Assembly (NCBI RefSeq): GCF_017592545.1
Contig: NZ_JAGFOA010000002.1
Coordinates: forward strand, 558,001-622,000
Origin: Microbacterium stercoris
GTDB taxonomy: Bacteria > Actinomycetota > Actinomycetes > Actinomycetales > Microbacteriaceae
Length of the DNA: 64,000 nt
Direction: 5' to 3'
Part shown: positions 60,893 to 64,000 of the stretch, one piece after another
How the letters are laid out: every line of letters starts with the position of its first letter
Numbering within the stretch: the stretch's first letter is position 1
The notes under the pieces: generated by a model
Told to the model about the DNA's origin: nothing
The model's database searches: none
What the model saw: only the letters and a program-made list of their open reading frames with translations
Program-made: the position numbers and the translations under genes

Positions 60893-63685
60893 ATGCCCAC
60901 GACCCGCGACGATCCCATCGTCCTGCCGCCCGCCCCGGCACCACCGAGGCGCGCTCCGTTCCCCATCGTCGCGTCGGTGATGCCGGTGGTCGCCGCCGTT
61001 GCGATCTGGGCGGTCACGGGCTCGTTTATGGCGCTGTGCTTCGCCGCGCTCGGGCCGCTCATGGCGCTCGCCTCGCTGGTCGACGGCGCGCGCGGCGGGC
61101 GACGGCGCCGTCGTGAGCAGCAGCGTGAGCACGCGGAGGCGCTCGCGCGGGCAGCCGAGCAGATCGCGCGTCGTCACGACGCCGAGCGCACGACGCTCTG
61201 GCGCCAGTGCCCCGATGCTGCGGCGCTGCTCGGCGACGCGCGCCGGCAGTGGCGGGTGAGCTCGGATGCTCTCGTCGTCGGACGGGGCCGGCAGCCCAGC
61301 GCCGTGCGGGTGACGGGCGGCGACGACGATGACGCCGCGGGGCTGCGGCTGCGGGCCGAGCATGTCGAGGACGCTCCCGTCGCGATCGCCCTCGAAGAGG
61401 GGGTCGCCGTGCTCGGCGATCCGGTCGTCGCGGGCGCCGTCGCGCGAGCGCTGGTCCTGCAGCTGTGCCTCGGGCGACCCGCAAGCGACCTGCGCCTCGT
61501 CGCGGCACCCGCCGCCGAGCGCGGGTGGGCGCAGGCGCTGCCGCACTGGGAGCCGTCGGCCGCGCAGGGACGCAGGCGCCTCGCGTTCATCGGCGAGGGC
61601 GAGCCCGCGCCGCCAGCGGAGGTGGTGATCGCCACCGGCGCGCACGGAGCGGAGGTGCCGCTGGCCTGCCACGCCGTGCTGGAACTCGGCGAGACGCCGC
61701 TCGCCGGACGCCTGATCACGCGCGGCGAGATCTGCGACCTGCGCGTCGAGGCGCTCTCGCTCACTCAGGCTGAGGCGGTCGCCGCTCAGCTGGCCGCGCG
61801 GGCGATGCCCGTGCCGACGCCGCACACCCACGGCGGCGTGGTCGCGTTGGCGGACCTGCTCGCTGGCAGGGCAGCGGGCGAGCCGCTGGGCGCTCTGGGA
61901 GCGGTGATCGGGCGAGAGGCGGGTGAGCCCGCCGCGCTCGACCTCGTGGCAGACGGGCCGCACGCCGTCGTCGTCGGCACCACCGGCACCGGCAAGAGCG
62001 AGCTGCTGATCACGTGGGTCACGTCGCTGGCGGCGACCCTGCCACCCGACCGCGTGCAGTTCCTGCTGGCCGACTTCAAGGGAGGCACCGCCTTCGCACC
62101 GCTCGCGGCGCTCCCTCACGTGGCGGGTGTCATCACCGATCTCGACGAGGGCGGTGCCCGACGCGCCGTCGAGAGCCTGCGTGCCGAGCTGCGCTCGCGG
62201 GAGGCCGCGCTCGCGGCGGTCGGCGCGCGCGACGTGTCCGATCCGCGGGCGGATCTGTCCCGGCTGGTGATCGTGGTCGACGAGTTCGCGGCGCTTCTGC
62301 AGGAGCATCCGGATCTGCACGCCCTCTTCACCGACATCGCTGCGCGAGGACGGGCTCTCGGCATGCACCTCGTGCTCGGCACCCAGCGCGCGGGCGGGGT
62401 GCTGCGAGACGCTCTCGTGGCCAACTGCCCTCTGCGTGTCGCATTGCGCGTCGCCGAGCCCTCGGAGAGCCGCGTGCTCCTGGGCACCGATGAGGCCGCC
62501 GCACTTCCGGGAGGTGCCGAGGGGCGTGGCCTCGCGTGGATCCGGCGCGTGGGGGATATCCGGCCGCGTCTGACGCGCATCGCGCTGTCGGCACCGGGCG
62601 ACGTCGGATCCGCCGTCGCCCGGTTCGCGGGACGGCCCAGACGGCCTGCGCCCTGGCAGCCGCCGTTGCCGACACAGCTCTCGCATCACGAGGCGGTCGC
62701 GCTGGCCGGTGAGCCCCCGGCCGATGCGATCCTGCTCGGCGTGGCCGACGACCCGGGTCGTCAGCGGCAGACGGCGGTGCTGCTGCGTCCGGGCGTCGAC
62801 CGCGGCCTGGTCGTTGTGGGCGGGCCGGGCACCGGACGGTCGAGCATCGCGGGCCTCATCGCCGCGGCGCACCCCGACGCGGTGGTGGCGCCCCGGGACG
62901 CCGAGGGCGCATGGGACGCGCTCGAGCGGATGGAACGGGAGCGGCCGCCCCTGATCGTCATCGACGACGTCGACGCGATGCTGGCGAGGTTCCCACCCGA
63001 CTACGCCCACGCGGTGGCGGAGCGGCTCGAGGCGGTCGTACGCGACGCGGGCGACACCGGCACCACCGTGGTGCTCACCGCTGCCCGCCTGACGGGATCG
63101 GTGATGCGCTTCGCCGACCTGCTGCCGCGACGCGCGCTGCTCGCGCTGCCGGGGCGCGCGGAGCATGTCGCCGCGGGTGGCGAGCCCGCGGGCTTCGATC
63201 CCCACCGCGCCCCCGGCCGCGCCGTCCTCGACGGTCTCGAGGTGCAGTTCGTCCGCGGCGCGCCGTGGGTCACCTCGTCGGATGCCGATGCCGACCCCGG
63301 GCCGGCCCACTGGGAGCCGGAGACGTCGATCACGGCGATGGTGCTGCGGTCGGCGCGCCGCCGGGGCGAGCACTTGGCCGCCGTGTGGCCGCGCGACGTG
63401 CGCGTGGTGATGCTCGACGACGTTCCACCGGGCCTTCGCCTCAGCGCGCTTCTCAGGCCGGGGGAGAGGGTCGTGCTCATCGGAGACGGCGACGCGTGGC
63501 AGCGACAGTGGGGTCTGCTGCAGGAGGTGCGGGCCTCGGCGCCGCTGGTGGTCGGCGCCGACTGCGCGACGGAGCTGCGAACGATCGCGGGTGAGCGCGA
63601 GCTCCCGCCCTTCGCGCGCATGCGAGCGTCGCGGGCCTGGCTGGTGCGCGACGGACTGCCGCCCGAGCGCGTGATCCTGCCGTGA
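60893..63685 (+). CDS. FtsK/SpoIIIE (EccC-like) secretion ATPase
   Basis: 930 aa. Two membrane helices near residues 23-65 are followed by a cytoplasmic coiled part and FtsK/SpoIIIE ATPase modules. Module 1 has Walker A GTTGTGKSELL (near residue 365), FLLADFKGG and IVVDEFAALLQEHP. A second module has VVGGPGTGRSSIAG, in which the Walker A Lys is Arg, then PPLIVIDDVDAML. A third C-terminal module is weak. The layout is like EccC/EssC of type VII secretion, but no WXG100 or EccB/D gene is seen in the window. Its TGAACT box (60881-60886) may give a leaderless mRNA at ATG 60893. Confidence 0.9.
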   Translation: MPTTRDDPIVLPPAPAPPRRAPFPIVASVMPVVAAVAIWAVTGSFMALCFAALGPLMALASLVDGARGGRRRRREQQREHAEALARAAEQIARRHDAERTTLWRQCPDAAALLGDARRQWRVSSDALVVGRGRQPSAVRVTGGDDDDAAGLRLRAEHVEDAPVAIALEEGVAVLGDPVVAGAVARALVLQLCLGRPASDLRLVAAPAAERGWAQALPHWEPSAAQGRRRLAFIGEGEPAPPAEVVIATGAHGAEVPLACHAVLELGETPLAGRLITRGEICDLRVEALSLTQAEAVAAQLAARAMPVPTPHTHGGVVALADLLAGRAAGEPLGALGAVIGREAGEPAALDLVADGPHAVVVGTTGTGKSELLITWVTSLAATLPPDRVQFLLADFKGGTAFAPLAALPHVAGVITDLDEGGARRAVESLRAELRSREAALAAVGARDVSDPRADLSRLVIVVDEFAALLQEHPDLHALFTDIAARGRALGMHLVLGTQRAGGVLRDALVANCPLRVALRVAEPSESRVLLGTDEAAALPGGAEGRGLAWIRRVGDIRPRLTRIALSAPGDVGSAVARFAGRPRRPAPWQPPLPTQLSHHEAVALAGEPPADAILLGVADDPGRQRQTAVLLRPGVDRGLVVVGGPGTGRSSIAGLIAAAHPDAVVAPRDAEGAWDALERMERERPPLIVIDDVDAMLARFPPDYAHAVAERLEAVVRDAGDTGTTVVLTAARLTGSVMRFADLLPRRALLALPGRAEHVAAGGEPAGFDPHRAPGRAVLDGLEVQFVRGAPWVTSSDADADPGPAHWEPETSITAMVLRSARRRGEHLAAVWPRDVRVVMLDDVPPGLRLSALLRPGERVVLIGDGDAWQRQWGLLQEVRASAPLVVGADCATELRTIAGERELPPFARMRASRAWLVRDGLPPERVILP

Positions 63686-63729
63686 TCCGAGCCGGGAGCG
63701 TGGCGTCGAACGACCGAGTCACGGGTGTG

Positions 63730-63759
63730 TTGACACCGTCGTGCGGGGCTCGTCAGGAT
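63730..63759 (+). promoter_or_regulatory. Promoter of the P-type ATPase gene
   Basis: TTGACA (63730-63735), 18 nt, CAGGAT (63754-63759), the best -35 match in the window. A leader of about 58 nt follows to ATG 63825, ending in a small GCCCT/AGGGC hairpin and AGGCGGAG. Confidence 0.6.
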
Positions 63760-63824
63760 GACAGCAGGAGCACGCGCAGAAGCGGTCGTCGCATGCGCAC
63801 GGCCCTCTGGAAGGGCAGGCGGAG

Positions 63825-64000
63825 ATGAGCACAACCGGCGGCGTCGAGGTGTACGGGGATGGCGCTCTCACCCCCGAGCAGCGTGCCCGGTTCACCCCCT
63901 GGGCACGCGACACCGAGGAGGTCGTCGGCCTGCTGGGCTCGGAGCTCACCGGCCTCAGCGAGGCCGAGGCGAGCCGGCGTGCCGAGGTCGTCGGGCGCAA
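63825..64000 (+). CDS. N-terminus of a probable cation-transporting P-type ATPase
   Basis: 58 codons run off the window end. The segment from DTEEVVGLLGSEL to GLSEAEASRRAEVVGR fits the cation-ATPase N-terminal domain (a GLS-x-E-E-A-x-x-R-L-x-x-x-G-x-N helix), with Asn likely as the next residue. The protein should continue as a large P-type pump, but only the first domain is visible, so the class is tentative. Confidence 0.6.
   Translation, partial: MSTTGGVEVYGDGALTPEQRARFTPWARDTEEVVGLLGSELTGLSEAEASRRAEVVGR

Noticed and set aside
59546..63373. A 1275-codon antisense frame over the aldo/keto reductase, PP2C and EccC-like genes
   Set aside because: It is antisense to well-supported genes and is His/Arg/Gly-rich with no motif. 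Such shadows are common in GC-rich DNA. The same holds for the antisense frames at 11770-14466 and 36441-38492.

Overview
The window is high-GC DNA (roughly 70% or more, with G or C at most third codon positions) from a high-GC actinobacterium, most like a Microbacteriaceae member such as Microbacterium. This rests on composition, many GTG starts, ATGA/GTGA operon junctions, TANNNT -10 boxes set 7-9 nt before start codons (leaderless mRNAs), and a backbone gene order close to that of Mycobacterium tuberculosis: argS, lysA, hom, thrB, rho, prfA | prmC, sua5, wecA, small atp-leader protein, atpBEFHAGDC. No identification beyond family is claimed.

Layout. 1-7.9 kb: end of an unknown gene, a CPBP-type membrane protein, a Ser/Thr kinase, tRNA-Arg(CCG), an SGNH hydrolase, argS, a DUF2993/LmeA-like protein, a GNAT acetyltransferase, and a non-coding array of eight 97-bp hairpin-forming repeats. 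7.9-14.9 kb: lysA-hom-thrB (lysine/threonine synthesis), rho and prfA. 14.9-43.9 kb: an accessory block that splits the usual prfA-prmC pair. It holds a sortase-type surface protein and a DUF4012 protein, then a protease locus (ECF sigma factor, 156-aa partner, cytoplasmic S8 subtilase, TPR-CHAT caspase-like protein, and a 31-aa micro-ORF on the other strand), then a polysaccharide cluster. The cluster has one separate glycosyltransferase gene, a nearly fully overlapped operon (oxidoreductase, epimerase, two aminotransferases, acyltransferase, five glycosyltransferases, flippase, two Wzz-like proteins, polymerase/ligase), and a convergent pair (WecG/TagA-type transferase and a double GT2 fusion). 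The two arms meet over a duplicated 61-bp repeat. An amidase follows. 43.9-56.1 kb: cysE and cysK, prmC, sua5, wecA-like, the complete F1Fo ATP synthase operon. 56.1-64 kb: yaaA, two GYGQ-repeat membrane proteins, an aldo/keto reductase, a PP2C phosphatase, an EccC/FtsK-like ATPase and the start of a P-type ATPase.

How the parts may work together. The polysaccharide block has the parts for a Wzx/Wzy-type surface glycan: sugar-nucleotide enzymes, transferases, flippase, polymerase and chain-length proteins, with the wecA-like gene at 47.3 kb a possible initiating transferase. The sigma-S8-CHAT locus resembles in logic, though not in demonstrated homology, the Craspase TPR-CHAT protease that cleaves a partner of an RpoE-like sigma factor. 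It is the best candidate here for an undescribed system. No transposase, integrase or CRISPR array was seen.
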